DNA of 37,076 nucleotides. It comes from Aquincola sp. (GTDB taxonomy: Bacteria > Pseudomonadota > Gammaproteobacteria > Burkholderiales > Burkholderiaceae_C). The position numbers and the translations under genes are program-made. The stretch spans positions 1 to 37,076 of the forward strand of contig JALHQP010000023.1 in assembly GCA_022841885.1 (NCBI GenBank), read 5' to 3'. Position 1 is the first letter of the stretch. Each line of letters opens with the position of its first letter. This document shows positions 26,804-35,305 of the stretch, one piece after another. Below the pieces are notes generated by a model. The model worked only from the letters and a program-made list of their open reading frames with translations. It searched no databases and had not been told where the DNA came from.

Positions 26804-27871
26804 TCAGCGCACCGCCAGGCGGGCGCCGCCAGCGTGCGCGATGACCTCGCCGATCTCGGCCGCGGCGTCGGAGCCGTGACGGCGGAACACTGCGAGCACG
26901 TCGGCCACGGACCCTGGATCGCACGAGACGAGCAACCCGCCGCTGGTCTGCGGGTCGGTCAGCAGCGCCTTGTCCTCGGCCGCGAAGCCGCCGGGCAGTG
27001 CGACCTCGGCGCCGTAGCCGGCCCAGTTGCGACCCGAGGCGCCGGTGACGAAACCCTGCCCCGCCAGCGCCCGCGCACCTTCGATCAGCGGCACGTGGGC
27101 CCAGTCGATCGCCACCGTCACGTCGGCGCCGCGTGCGATCTCGAGCGCGTGGCCGGCGAGGGCGAAACCGGTCACGTCGGTCAGCGCATGCACGCCGGGT
27201 AGCGCAGCGAGGTCGGGGCCGGCGGTATTGAGCTTCGTCGTCGTCGCGACCATGCGCGCGTAGCCTTCGGCGCCGAGCCGCTCCTTCTTCAGCGCGGCCG
27301 AGAGCACCCCCACGCCGAGCGGCTTGCCGAGCACCAGGCGGTCGCCGGCCCTCGCGTCGGCATTGCGCTTGATCCGCTGCGGGTGCACCAGGCCCATCAC
27401 CACCAGGCCGTAGATCGCCTCCACCGAGTCGATCGTGTGGCCGCCGGCGATCGGGATGCCCGCCGCCCTGCAAGCGGCGTTGCCGCCTTCGAGGATGCGG
27501 CCGATGGTCGCGGTGGACAGCACGTGGATCGGCATGCCCACCAGCGCCAGCGCCATGATCGGCGTGCCACCCATCGCGTAGACGTCGCTGATCGCGTTGG
27601 TGGCCGCGATGCGGCCGAAGTCGAACGGGTCGTCGACGATCGGCATGAAGAAGTCGGTCGTCGCGACCAGCGCCTGCTCGTCGTTCAGGCGGTAGACGGC
27701 CGCATCGTCCGACGTCTCGATGCCCACCAGCAGCTCGGGCGGCATCGGCAGCGCGTTCGTGCCCTTCAGGATCTCGGACAGCACGCCCGGCGCGATCTTG
27801 CAGCCGCAGCCGCCGCCATGCGAGAGCGAGGTCAGGCGCGGTTCGGCGGGCGTCTTGTCGGGAGCGTTCAT
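26804..27871 (-). CDS. selD: Selenide, water dikinase (selenophosphate synthase)
   Basis: A 355-aa enzyme that makes selenophosphate from selenide and ATP. The flexible N-terminal loop has SHGGGCGCKIAP, with Cys22 and Lys25 matching E. coli Cys17 and Lys20, so this is a Cys form with no in-frame UGA. The ATP/Mg region follows: ETSDDAAVYRL, TTDFFMPIVDDPFDFGRIAA and AIAGGHTID-like PIAGGHTID. The C-terminal AIRS domain has LTDVTGFALAGHALE and LTDPQTSGGLL. Selenophosphate serves selenocysteine, 2-selenouridine in tRNA or selenoneine. No selA, selB or mnmH is in the window; its neighbours are the ergothioneine genes. Confidence 0.96.
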   Translation of the reverse strand: MNAPDKTPAEPRLTSLSHGGGCGCKIAPGVLSEILKGTNALPMPPELLVGIETSDDAAVYRLNDEQALVATTDFFMPIVDDPFDFGRIAATNAISDVYAMGGTPIMALALVGMPIHVLSTATIGRILEGGNAACRAAGIPIAGGHTIDSVEAIYGLVVMGLVHPQRIKRNADARAGDRLVLGKPLGVGVLSAALKKERLGAEGYARMVATTTKLNTAGPDLAALPGVHALTDVTGFALAGHALEIARGADVTVAIDWAHVPLIEGARALAGQGFVTGASGRNWAGYGAEVALPGGFAAEDKALLTDPQTSGGLLVSCDPGSVADVLAVFRRHGSDAAAEIGEVIAHAGGARLAVR

Positions 27872-27887
27872 CGCGAGGCGCGGTCGT

Positions 27888-27913
27888 GGTGGCGCGGACG
27901 ATTGTCCGCCACC
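27888..27913 (-). other. Hairpin between egtD and selD
   Basis: GGTGG and CGGAC pair with GTCCG and CCACC around a GATT loop, with a 2-base bulge. It fills much of the 57-base egtD-selD gap. No T-run follows on the minus strand. It may lower selD expression relative to egtD. It also contains GACAATCG on the minus strand, a possible -10 element for selD. Confidence 0.4.
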
Positions 27914-27928
27914 CGCCGCTGCGCCGGA

Positions 27929-28933
27929 TCACTCCGCCACGAAGACCGCAAACCAGCCGCGCGCATCGGTCCAGGCGCGCGTGCGCGACCAGCCGGCGGT
28001 GCGTAGCAGGCCGTCGAAACCCTCGACGCTGTACTTGTACGAGTTCTCGGTGTGGATGCACTCGTCGGCGGCGAAGCTGCGCTCGCCCCCGGGCCAGTGC
28101 AGCATCAACGGGCGCCGCGCTTCCAGGTGCATCTCGATGCGCGACTGTGCTTCGTCGAAGAAGGCCACATGGCGCCAGTCGCGCGGCTCGAAGTCGCTGC
28201 CGAGCAGGCGGTTGACGTGCACCAGCGCATTGAGGTTGAAGGCCGCGGTGACGCCCTGCGGGTCGTCGTAAGCCGCCTCGAGCACGCGCCGGTCCTTGAC
28301 CAGGTCGACCCCGATCAGCAGCCGGCCGCCTTGCGCCGCAGCGCGCGCACGGGTCAGCAACTGCAGTGCCTCGGCGGGCGTGAAGTTGCCGATCGACGAA
28401 CCCGGGTAGAACAGCGTGCGGGGCCCCGGGCCGGCCTCGGGTGGCAGCACCAGCCGCTGCGAGAAGTCCATCGCCACGCCGACCATCTCGAGCGCGGGAT
28501 GCTCACGCTGCAGGCGCCGCAGCGATTCGCCCAGGTAGTCGGTGGCGATGTCGACCGCAACATAGCGGCTCGGCTGCAGCAGCGGGAACAGGCGCACGGC
28601 CTTGGCCCCATCGCCCGCCCCCAGGTCCACCAGCGGCCGGCCGCGGCCCAGCGCGTCGGCAATCTCGGCGCCGCGCGCGGCGAGGATCGACGCCTCGGTA
28701 CGGGTCGGGTAGTAGACCTCCAGCGCGGTGATGGCCGCGAACAACTGCGAGCCCAGGCTGTCGTAGAAGAACTTGGGCGCGATCGACGCCTGCGGCGCCC
28801 GCAGCCCGGCCACGATCTCGGCCCGCGGTTCGGCCGCCTGACCGTCGCGCCAGGACAGCAGCAGCGGCTGGCGCGGTGCGCTGCGCCGCTCGGCAAAGGG
28901 CTGTGGGGTCATTTGGTCGAGGGTGTACGCCAT
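27929..28933 (-). CDS. egtD: L-histidine N-alpha-methyltransferase (EgtD)
   Basis: A 334-aa enzyme that trimethylates histidine to hercynine with SAM, the first step of ergothioneine synthesis. Family motifs are SIAPKFFYDSLGSQLF, EVYYPTRTEASIL, SAM motif LVDLGAGDGAKAVRLF, FYPGSSIGNFTPAEA and FNLNALVHVNRLL, and the C-terminal IHTENSYKYSVEGF that closes the active site around histidine. Two starts are possible: ATG 28933 (MAYTLDQ) is kept, ATG 28912 (MTPQPF) is the alternative; neither has a good ribosome site. It is divergent from egtB. Confidence 0.95.
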   Translation of the reverse strand: MAYTLDQMTPQPFAERRSAPRQPLLLSWRDGQAAEPRAEIVAGLRAPQASIAPKFFYDSLGSQLFAAITALEVYYPTRTEASILAARGAEIADALGRGRPLVDLGAGDGAKAVRLFPLLQPSRYVAVDIATDYLGESLRRLQREHPALEMVGVAMDFSQRLVLPPEAGPGPRTLFYPGSSIGNFTPAEALQLLTRARAAAQGGRLLIGVDLVKDRRVLEAAYDDPQGVTAAFNLNALVHVNRLLGSDFEPRDWRHVAFFDEAQSRIEMHLEARRPLMLHWPGGERSFAADECIHTENSYKYSVEGFDGLLRTAGWSRTRAWTDARGWFAVFVAE

Positions 28934-28966
28934 CAAGGAAGCTACGTCGAGTCTGACGGTGCATTC

Positions 28967-28984
28967 CTGACAGCGCCGTGTCAG
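28967..28984. promoter_or_regulatory. Inverted repeat in the egtD-egtB gap
   Basis: CTGACA and TGTCAG form perfect 6-base arms with a 6-base spacer near the middle of the divergent gap. A further TCTGAC lies 12 bases to the left. It may be an operator shared by egtD and egtB; no regulator gene adjoins. Confidence 0.35.
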
Positions 28985-29023
28985 CAGGCATGCCGAGCCG
29001 ACGGCAGGCCGGATCCGCACGCC

Positions 29024-29029
29024 TATCAT
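29024..29029 (+). promoter_or_regulatory. Candidate -10 element of egtB
   Basis: TATCAT matches 4 of 6 consensus bases and ends 7 bases before ATG 29037, suggesting a leaderless egtB mRNA. The earlier in-frame ATG at 29028 lies within this element and is therefore disfavoured. Confidence 0.3.
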
Positions 29030-29036
29030 GGCCGCG

Positions 29037-30314
29037 ATGAACCCCGCCACCTTGGCCCTGCGAGCGCGCTACGAGCGGGTGCGCGCGCAGACCGCCGCGC
29101 TGGCCGCCCCGCTGTCCGAAGCCGACGCCCAGGTGCAGTCGATGCCCGACGCCAGCCCGACCAAGTGGCACCTGGCGCACACGACCTGGTTCTTCGAGAC
29201 CTTCGTGCTCGAGCGCGCCGAGCCAGGCTTCGCGCCGCACCACCCGGCCTTTCGCGTGCTGTTCAATAGTTATTACCAGGGCGTGGGCGAGCAGCATCCG
29301 CGGCCGCAGCGCGGGCTGGTCACTCGGCCGGGGCTGGCCGAGGTACTGGCTTACCGGCGTGCGGTCGACGATCGTCTGGCCGGCCTGCTGGCGCGCGACG
29401 TGGATGAAGAAGTGCTGTCACTGCTCGAACTCGGGTTGCAGCACGAGCAGCAGCATCAGGAGCTGATCCTCACCGACCTGAAACACCTGCTCGGCTGCAA
29501 CCCGCTCGACCCGGTCTACCGGCCCGCCGTGGCGGCACCGGCGGGCTCGGCTTCGCCGCTGGGCTGGTGCGAGTTCGACGGCGGCCGGGTCGCGATCGGC
29601 CACGACGGACATGGCTTCGCCTTCGACAACGAAGGCCCGCGCCACGACATCCTGCTGCAACCCTATGCCCTGGCCGACCGATTGGTGACGCAGGGCGAAT
29701 GGCTTGCCTTCATCGAGGCTGGCGGTTACACCGACCCGCGCTGGTGGCTCGCCGCGGGCTGGGACTGGCGCCGCGCGCAGGGCATCGACGCGCCGCTGTA
29801 CTGGCGCCGCGACGGGTCGTGCTGGTCGGTGTTCACGCTGCATGGCCGCATCGCACTGGGCACCGATGTGCCGGTGGTGCACGTGAGCTACTACGAGGCC
29901 GATGCCTACGCGCGCTGGCGTGCCGCACATGATGGCTTGCCCTGCCGCCTGCCGACCGAAGCCGAGTGGGAACACGCGGCGCAGCGCGATGAGGTCGATG
30001 GCATCGCGGCAGGCCACTTCGTCGAGTCAGGTGTGCTGCAGCCCAAGGCGGCACCGCCGCCCAAGGGCGAGCCGCGACAACTGTTCGGCGACGCCTGGGA
30101 GTGGACGGCCTCGGCCTACCTGCCCTACCCCGGCTACCGGCCCTGGGCCGGCGCGGTGGGCGAGTACAACGGCAAGTTCATGGTCAACCAGATGGTGCTG
30201 CGCGGCGGCTCCTGCGCCACGCCGCGCGATCACATCCGGGCCTCCTACCGCAACTTCTTCCCTGCCGACGCGCGCTGGCAGTTCAGCGGCGTGCGGCTGG
30301 CGAGGGATCTCTGA
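29037..30314 (+). CDS. egtB: EgtB-type sulfoxide synthase
   Basis: A 425-aa non-haem iron enzyme that joins a thiol to hercynine with O2 to give a sulfoxide. Residues about 5-150 form the DinB-like iron domain: His45 in KWHLAHTTWF and His136/His140 in LQHEQQHQELI are the likely three-His site. The loop LFNSYYQGVGEQHPRP contains a Tyr pair (79-80), as in EgtB types that use cysteine directly rather than gamma-glutamylcysteine. Residues about 180-425 are the formylglycine-enzyme-like domain (RLPTEAEWEHAA, GDAWEWTASAYLPYPGY, VLRGGSCATP, RASYRNFFP). The stop abuts the gltA stop on the other strand without a gap. A SenA-type (selenium) role is possible but unproven. Confidence 0.92.
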   Translation: MNPATLALRARYERVRAQTAALAAPLSEADAQVQSMPDASPTKWHLAHTTWFFETFVLERAEPGFAPHHPAFRVLFNSYYQGVGEQHPRPQRGLVTRPGLAEVLAYRRAVDDRLAGLLARDVDEEVLSLLELGLQHEQQHQELILTDLKHLLGCNPLDPVYRPAVAAPAGSASPLGWCEFDGGRVAIGHDGHGFAFDNEGPRHDILLQPYALADRLVTQGEWLAFIEAGGYTDPRWWLAAGWDWRRAQGIDAPLYWRRDGSCWSVFTLHGRIALGTDVPVVHVSYYEADAYARWRAAHDGLPCRLPTEAEWEHAAQRDEVDGIAAGHFVESGVLQPKAAPPPKGEPRQLFGDAWEWTASAYLPYPGYRPWAGAVGEYNGKFMVNQMVLRGGSCATPRDHIRASYRNFFPADARWQFSGVRLARDL

Positions 30315-31628
30315 TCAGCGCTGCGAGATCGCCTTGACGTCGCGGCGCGGGCTGCCGACGTAGAGCTGGCGCGGGCGGCCGATCTTGTACTCGGGGTCGC
30401 CGATCATCTCGTTGAGCTGGGCGATCCAACCCACGGTGCGCGCGAGCGCGAAGATCGCGGTGAACAGGCTCACCGGGATGCCGATCGCGCGCTGCACGAT
30501 GCCCGAATAGAAGTCGACGTTCGGGTACAGCTTGCGCGCGACGAAGTACTCGTCCTCGAGCGCGATCTTCTCGAGCGCCATCGCCAGCTTGAACAACGGG
30601 TCGTTGCCCAGGCCGAGCGCGTCGAGCACCTCGTGGCAGGTCTCGCGCATCAGCTTGGCGCGCGGGTCGTAGTTCTTGTAGACGCGGTGGCCGAAGCCCA
30701 TCAGCTTGGTGCCGCTGTTCTTGTCCTTCACCTGCTTGATGAACTCGCCGATCTTGTCGACGCCGCCGTTCTTCTGGATGTCCTCCAGCATGTTCAGCGC
30801 CGCCTCGTTGGCGCCGCCGTGCGCCGGGCCCCACAGGCAGGCCACGCCGGCCGCGATGGCCGCGAACGGGTTGGTGCCCGAGCTGCCGCACAGGCGCACG
30901 GTCGAGGTGGAGGCGTTCTGCTCGTGGTCGGCGTGCAGGATGAAGATGCGGTCGATCGCGCGCACGATCACGTCGTTCGGCTCGTAGTCCTCGCAGGGCG
31001 TCGCGAACATCATGCGCATGAAGTTCGCGCTGTAGGACAGCGAGTTCTTCGGGTAGATGTAGGGCTGGCCGATGCCGTACTTGTAGGCCATCGCCACCAG
31101 CGTGGGCAGCTTGGCGATCAGGCGGATCGCCGAGATCTCGCGGTGCACCGGGTTGTTGATGTCGGTGCTGTCGTGATAGAAGGCCGACAGCCCGCCCACC
31201 AGACCGGTCAGCACCGCCATCGGGTGCGCGTCGCGACGGAAGCCGCGCAGGAAGAACTGCATCTGCTCGTTGACCATCGTATGGTTGGTCACGAGCTTCA
31301 CGAAGTCGTGCTTCTGCTGCAGGTTGGGCAGCTCGCCCTTGAGCAGCAGGAAGCAGGTCTCGAGGAAGTCGCACTGCGTGGCGAGCTGCTCGATCGGGTA
31401 GCCGCGGTACAGCAGCTCGCCCTTGTCGCCGTCGATGTAGGTGATGGTCGAGTTGCAGCTCGCGGTCGACAGGAAGCCCGGGTCGTAGGTGAACTTGCCG
31501 GTCTGCGCGTAGAGCTTGCGGATGTCGATCACGTCCGGGCCGATCGAACCCTTGTAGATCGGCAGCTCCATGGCCGGCGAGCCGTCGGAGAACGACAGGG
31601 TGGCCTTCACGTCGGAGGGGGTCATCAT
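30315..31628 (-). CDS. gltA: Citrate synthase (type II)
   Basis: A 437-aa citrate synthase that condenses oxaloacetate and acetyl-CoA. Typical regions are [61 protein letters not shown] with an active-site His, and [14 protein letters not shown]. The length fits the hexameric, NADH-sensitive Gram-negative type. The frame opens two codons earlier with TTG, but the double ATG (31628/31625) with AAAGG upstream is preferred. It follows sdhE by 2 bases and completes the sdhCDAB-sdhE-gltA cluster of betaproteobacteria. Confidence 0.97.
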   Translation of the reverse strand: MMTPSDVKATLSFSDGSPAMELPIYKGSIGPDVIDIRKLYAQTGKFTYDPGFLSTASCNSTITYIDGDKGELLYRGYPIEQLATQCDFLETCFLLLKGELPNLQQKHDFVKLVTNHTMVNEQMQFFLRGFRRDAHPMAVLTGLVGGLSAFYHDSTDINNPVHREISAIRLIAKLPTLVAMAYKYGIGQPYIYPKNSLSYSANFMRMMFATPCEDYEPNDVIVRAIDRIFILHADHEQNASTSTVRLCGSSGTNPFAAIAAGVACLWGPAHGGANEAALNMLEDIQKNGGVDKIGEFIKQVKDKNSGTKLMGFGHRVYKNYDPRAKLMRETCHEVLDALGLGNDPLFKLAMALEKIALEDEYFVARKLYPNVDFYSGIVQRAIGIPVSLFTAIFALARTVGWIAQLNEMIGDPEYKIGRPRQLYVGSPRRDVKAISQR

Positions 31629-31630
31629 GG

Positions 31631-31906
31631 TCAATGCCTTTCTGCGGGATTCGGAGTCGCCCTGAGCTGCGCGAGCACCTGGCGGACCTCGGGGCGGTCA
31701 AGATCGCCCTCGGGTTCGCGACGCGCCAGCAGCAGGTCGAGCAGGTCGTTGTCGGCCAGCGCCGTCAGGCGTTGCAGGCCCTCGGCCTGGCTGGCGGTGA
31801 GCGTCTCCTCATGGCGCCTGAAGAAGCGCTCGATGAACAGGTCGTTCTCGAGCAGGCCGCGGCGGCAGCGCCACTTGAGCTTGTTGAGGTCAGCGCGCTC
31901 GAGCAT
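31631..31906 (-). CDS. sdhE: SdhE, FAD assembly factor for succinate dehydrogenase
   Basis: A 91-aa helical protein (YgfY/Sdh5 type) that promotes covalent flavinylation of SdhA. The conserved RGxxE motif is present as RRGLLENDL, with Glu20 the key residue; the N-terminus LNKLKWRCR is typical, and [19 protein letters not shown] forms the following helices. It sits 5 bases after sdhB and 2 bases before gltA, next to its client enzyme. The C-terminal residues (about 70-91) are a little longer than the usual form and look unstructured. Confidence 0.95.
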   Translation of the reverse strand: MLERADLNKLKWRCRRGLLENDLFIERFFRRHEETLTASQAEGLQRLTALADNDLLDLLLARREPEGDLDRPEVRQVLAQLRATPNPAERH

Positions 31907-31911
31907 CGGAG

Positions 31912-32616
31912 TCACACGGCGCGGCGCACCATCAGTTCCTTGATCTTGCCGATCGCCTTGGTCGGGTTCAGCCCCTTCGGGCAGACATCGACGCAGTTCA
32001 TGATCGTGTGGCAGCGGAACAGGCGGTACGGGTCTTCCAGGTTGTCCAGGCGCTCGGCGGTGGCCTGGTCGCGGCTGTCGGCGATGAAGCGGTAGGCCTG
32101 CAGCAGGCCGGCCGGGCCGACGAACTTGTCCGGGTTCCACCAGAAGCTCGGGCACGAGGTCGAGCACGACGCGCACAGGATGCACTCGTACAGACCGTTG
32201 AGCTCGTCGCGCTCCTCGGGCGTCTGCAGGCGCTCCTTCTCGGGCGGCGTGTCCTCGTTGACGAGGTAGGGCTTGATCGAGTGGTACTGCTTGAAGAACT
32301 GCGTCATGTCCACGATCAGGTCGCGGATCACCGGCAGCCCGGGCAGCGGCTTGAGCACCACCACGTCGGGCAGCGTGCGCATGTTGGTCAGGCACGCGAG
32401 GCCGTTCTTGCCGTTGATGTTCATCGCGTCCGAGCCGCACACGCCTTCGCGGCAGCTGCGGCGGAAGCTCAGCGACGGGTCGAGCGCCTTGAGCTTCATC
32501 AGCGCGTCGAGCAGCATCCGCTCCGAGCCGTCGAGTTCGACCTCGAGCGTCTGCATGCGCGGCTTGGCGTCGGTGTCGGGGTCGTAGCGGTAGATCTGGA
32601 AGGTGCGCTTGGTCAT
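31912..32616 (-). CDS. sdhB: Succinate dehydrogenase iron-sulfur subunit
   Basis: A 234-aa electron-transfer subunit of complex II. The N-terminal [2Fe-2S] domain has SCREGVCGSDAMNINGKNG and ACLTNM. The C-terminal domain holds the [4Fe-4S] motif CILCASC-STSCP and the [3Fe-4S] motif CHTIMNCVDVCPKGLNP. All cysteines needed are in place, and the length is standard. It follows sdhA by 5 bases. Confidence 0.97.
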   Translation of the reverse strand: MTKRTFQIYRYDPDTDAKPRMQTLEVELDGSERMLLDALMKLKALDPSLSFRRSCREGVCGSDAMNINGKNGLACLTNMRTLPDVVVLKPLPGLPVIRDLIVDMTQFFKQYHSIKPYLVNEDTPPEKERLQTPEERDELNGLYECILCASCSTSCPSFWWNPDKFVGPAGLLQAYRFIADSRDQATAERLDNLEDPYRLFRCHTIMNCVDVCPKGLNPTKAIGKIKELMVRRAV

Positions 32617-32621
32617 GATGA

Positions 32622-34412
32622 TCAGAAGCTACGGACCTTGGGCGGGATCGATTCGGCGGTCAGCGGCTTGAGGTTGACCGGCTTGTAGTCGAGCCGGTTG
32701 CCTTCGCTGTACCAGAGGCTGTGCTTCATCCACTCGGCGTCGTTGCGCCCGTTCGGATGCGCCGGCGTGTCGCCGTAGTCGTTGACGGTGTGCGCGCCGC
32801 GGCTTTCCCTGCGCGCCGCCGCCGACACGATGGTCGCGCTGGCGCACTCGATCAGGTTCTCGACCTCGAGCGCCTCGATGCGCGCCGTGTTGAAGACCTT
32901 GCTCTTGTCCTTGAGCTGCAGGCCCTTCACCCGCTCGGCGATCGCTGCCACCTTGCGCACGCCCTCGTCCAGGCTGGCCTGGGTGCGGAACACGCCCGCA
33001 TGCTGCTGCATCGCGTTGCGCAGGTCGTTGGCGACGTCCTGCGCGTACTCGCCCGACACCGTGTTGTCCAGGCGCGCCAGGCGCGAGAGCGCGCCGTCGG
33101 CCGCGTCCTTCGGCAGCGGCTTGTGCGCCTTGGCTTCCTTTTTGACCGCGTCGACGATGTGCAGGCCGGCCGCGCGGCCGAACACCAGCAGGTCGAGCAG
33201 CGAATTGGTGCCCAGGCGGTTGGCGCCGTGCACGCTGACGCAGGCGCATTCGCCGACCGCGTAGAAGCCGTTGACGATCGCGTTCGGGTTGCCGTTCTTC
33301 GGCGCCACCACCTGGCCGTGGATGTTGGTCGGGATGCCGCCCATCTGGTAGTGGATCGTCGGCACCACCGGAATCGGTTCCTTGCTGATGTCGACGTTGG
33401 CGAAGTTGTGGCCGATCTCGAACACGCTGGGCAGGCGCTTCATGATGGTCTCGGTGCCCAGGTGCGTCATGTCGAGGTTGATGTAGTCCTTGTTCGGACC
33501 ACAGCCACGCCCCTCCTTGATCTCCTGGTCCATGCAGCGCGAGACGAAATCGCGCGGCGCCAGGTCCTTCAGCGTCGGCGCGTAGCGTTCCATGAAGCGC
33601 TCGCCGCCGCTGTTGCGCAGGATGGCACCCTCGCCGCGGCAGCCCTCGGTCAGCAGCACGCCGGCGTTGTGCACACCGGTGGGGTGGAACTGCCAGAACT
33701 CCATGTCCTCGAGCGGCAGGCCCGCGCGCGCCGCCATGCCCAGGCCGTCGCCGGTGTTGATGAAGGCATTGGTGCTGGCCGCATAGATGCGCCCGGCGCC
33801 GCCGGTGGCGAACAGGGTGACCTTGGCCTCGAGGATGTGCACCTCGCCGGTCTCCATCTCGAGCGCGGTGACGCCCAGCACGTCGCCGTCGGCGTCGCGG
33901 ATCAGGTCCAGCGCCATCCACTCGACGAAGAAGGTGGTGCGCGCCTTCACGTTCTGCTGGTACAGCGTGTGCAGCATCGCGTGGCCGGTGCGGTCGGCGG
34001 CGGCGCAGGCGCGCTGCACCGGCTTCTCGCCGTAGTTGGCCGTGTGGCCGCCGAAGGGGCGCTGGTAAATCGTGCCGTCGGGGTTGCGGTCGAACGGCAT
34101 GCCCATGTGCTCGAGTTCGTACACCACCTTCGGTGCTTCGCGGCACATAAACTCGATCGCGTCCTGGTCGCCCAGCCAGTCGCTGCCCTTGACGGTGTCG
34201 AAGAAGTGGTAGTGCCAGTTGTCCTCGCTCATGTTGCCGAGCGAGGCGCCGATGCCACCCTGCGCCGCCACCGTGTGCGAGCGGGTCGGGAACACCTTGG
34301 ACAGGCAGGCGACGTTGAGGCCCGCCTGCGACAGGCGCAGCGACGCCTGCATGCCGGAGCCGCCGGCACCGACGATCACGACATCGAACTTTCTCTTTGC
34401 CAACGCTGGCAT
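32622..34412 (-). CDS. sdhA: Succinate dehydrogenase flavoprotein subunit
   Basis: A 596-aa flavoprotein that oxidises succinate to fumarate. The N-terminal FAD site is FDVVIVGAGGSGMQASL; His46 in RSHTVAAQGG is the covalent FAD attachment (E. coli His45). Other regions are VQFHPT-like WQFHPTGVHNAG, RDFVSRCMDQEI with the active-site Arg, MGGIPTNIHGQV, and HGANRLGTNSLLDLLVFG. The ATG at 34412 shares one base with the sdhD stop (TGATG), so translation is coupled. The open frame upstream overlaps sdhD and is not used. Confidence 0.97.
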   Translation of the reverse strand: MPALAKRKFDVVIVGAGGSGMQASLRLSQAGLNVACLSKVFPTRSHTVAAQGGIGASLGNMSEDNWHYHFFDTVKGSDWLGDQDAIEFMCREAPKVVYELEHMGMPFDRNPDGTIYQRPFGGHTANYGEKPVQRACAAADRTGHAMLHTLYQQNVKARTTFFVEWMALDLIRDADGDVLGVTALEMETGEVHILEAKVTLFATGGAGRIYAASTNAFINTGDGLGMAARAGLPLEDMEFWQFHPTGVHNAGVLLTEGCRGEGAILRNSGGERFMERYAPTLKDLAPRDFVSRCMDQEIKEGRGCGPNKDYINLDMTHLGTETIMKRLPSVFEIGHNFANVDISKEPIPVVPTIHYQMGGIPTNIHGQVVAPKNGNPNAIVNGFYAVGECACVSVHGANRLGTNSLLDLLVFGRAAGLHIVDAVKKEAKAHKPLPKDAADGALSRLARLDNTVSGEYAQDVANDLRNAMQQHAGVFRTQASLDEGVRKVAAIAERVKGLQLKDKSKVFNTARIEALEVENLIECASATIVSAAARRESRGAHTVNDYGDTPAHPNGRNDAEWMKHSLWYSEGNRLDYKPVNLKPLTAESIPPKVRSF

Positions 34413-34780
34413 CACAGTCTCCAGAGCACTTGCACCGCCCAGCCCAGGCAGCCCACCAGCCACGCGATCGTCGCCACCTGCAGCACCAGGCGCACGCCCA
34501 CCGGCTTGACGTAGTCCATCCACACGTCGCGCATGCCCACCCAGGCATGCCAGCCGAGCGAGACGATGGTCACGAAGGTCAGGATCTTCATCCACTGGGT
34601 CGAGAAGATCTGCGCCCAGCGGTCGTAGCCGAGCTTGGCGCCGAACAGCACCTGCACGATCAGCGCCAGCGTGAAGATCGCCATCAGCGCGGCGGTCACG
34701 CGCTGGGACAGCCAGTCGCGCAGGCCGTAATGCGCGCCGACGACCAGGCGCTTGGAACCGAAGGTCTTGTTGTCGCTCAT
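34412..34780 (-). CDS. sdhD: Succinate dehydrogenase membrane anchor SdhD
   Basis: A 122-aa anchor with three transmembrane helices (about residues 28-48, 63-84 and 97-118). His78 in SLGWHAWVGMRD is the expected haem b region, and DVWMDYVKP carries the Asp89-Tyr90 pair equivalent to the quinone-site Asp82-Tyr83 of E. coli. It starts 13 bases after sdhC. Confidence 0.94.
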   Translation of the reverse strand: MSDNKTFGSKRLVVGAHYGLRDWLSQRVTAALMAIFTLALIVQVLFGAKLGYDRWAQIFSTQWMKILTFVTIVSLGWHAWVGMRDVWMDYVKPVGVRLVLQVATIAWLVGCLGWAVQVLWRL

Positions 34781-34793
34781 GGTCTGCCGCCCA

Positions 34794-35228
34794 TCAGAAG
34801 AACAGCTTGAAGCCCAGCACCAGGGTCAGCGCCAGGCTCAGGCCCAGGGTCACCAGGGCCGACAGGTGGCCGAACTCCTTGGTCACCGCATGCGTGGCGT
34901 CCATCCACAGGTGGCGCAGCCCGGCGATGAAGTGGTGCAGGTAGGCCCAGATCAGGCCCAGGGTCGCAAGCTTGACCCACCAGGCCGGGAACACCCACAG
35001 CCCCGCGGCGTAGGCACTGGTGAAGCGCTCGTAGCTCACCTCGGAGGTCAGGCTCACGTCGAACAGCCAGACCACGAAGGGCAGCAGCAAGAACATCAGC
35101 ACGCCGCTGATGCGGTGCCCGATCGACACCATGCCGGCCGGCGGCAGGCGGTACTTGACGATCTGGCTGACGTGGATGTTGCGATAGACGGGGCGCGGTT
35201 TGTTCTGTGTCGCGGTGGTGTCTGCCAT
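34794..35228 (-). CDS. sdhC: Succinate dehydrogenase cytochrome b subunit SdhC
   Basis: A 144-aa anchor with three transmembrane helices. The quinone-binding SIGHRISG (Ser35, Arg39) starts the first helix, and YLHHFIAGLRHLWMD holds the haem ligand (His99 aligns with E. coli His84). The ATG at 35228 is preferred to the start 10 codons upstream because of GGAA before it and the usual N-terminus. It is the first gene of the sdh cluster and lies 77 bases after dedA, which does not normally belong to it. Confidence 0.95.
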   Translation of the reverse strand: MADTTATQNKPRPVYRNIHVSQIVKYRLPPAGMVSIGHRISGVLMFLLLPFVVWLFDVSLTSEVSYERFTSAYAAGLWVFPAWWVKLATLGLIWAYLHHFIAGLRHLWMDATHAVTKEFGHLSALVTLGLSLALTLVLGFKLFF

Positions 35229-35266
35229 GGTGTTGTTCCGTGCCGGTCTCGCAGTCAAGCCAAACG

Positions 35267-35272
35267 ATTCTA
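35267..35272 (-). promoter_or_regulatory. Candidate -10 element of the sdh operon
   Basis: TAGAAT, followed by CG, lies 38 bases before sdhC on the minus strand; the leader would be about 32 bases. The -35 region is poor. Just upstream, CGTAAG occurs twice with a 4-base spacer and overlaps the dedA stop codon. Confidence 0.35.
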
Positions 35273-35305
35273 TTGCAGCGCAGCAGACACGAGGCTTACG
35301 CGAAC

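Noticed and set aside
26804-27871. Selenocysteine in SelD
   Set aside because: The catalytic loop has ordinary Cys codons and there is no in-frame TGA.
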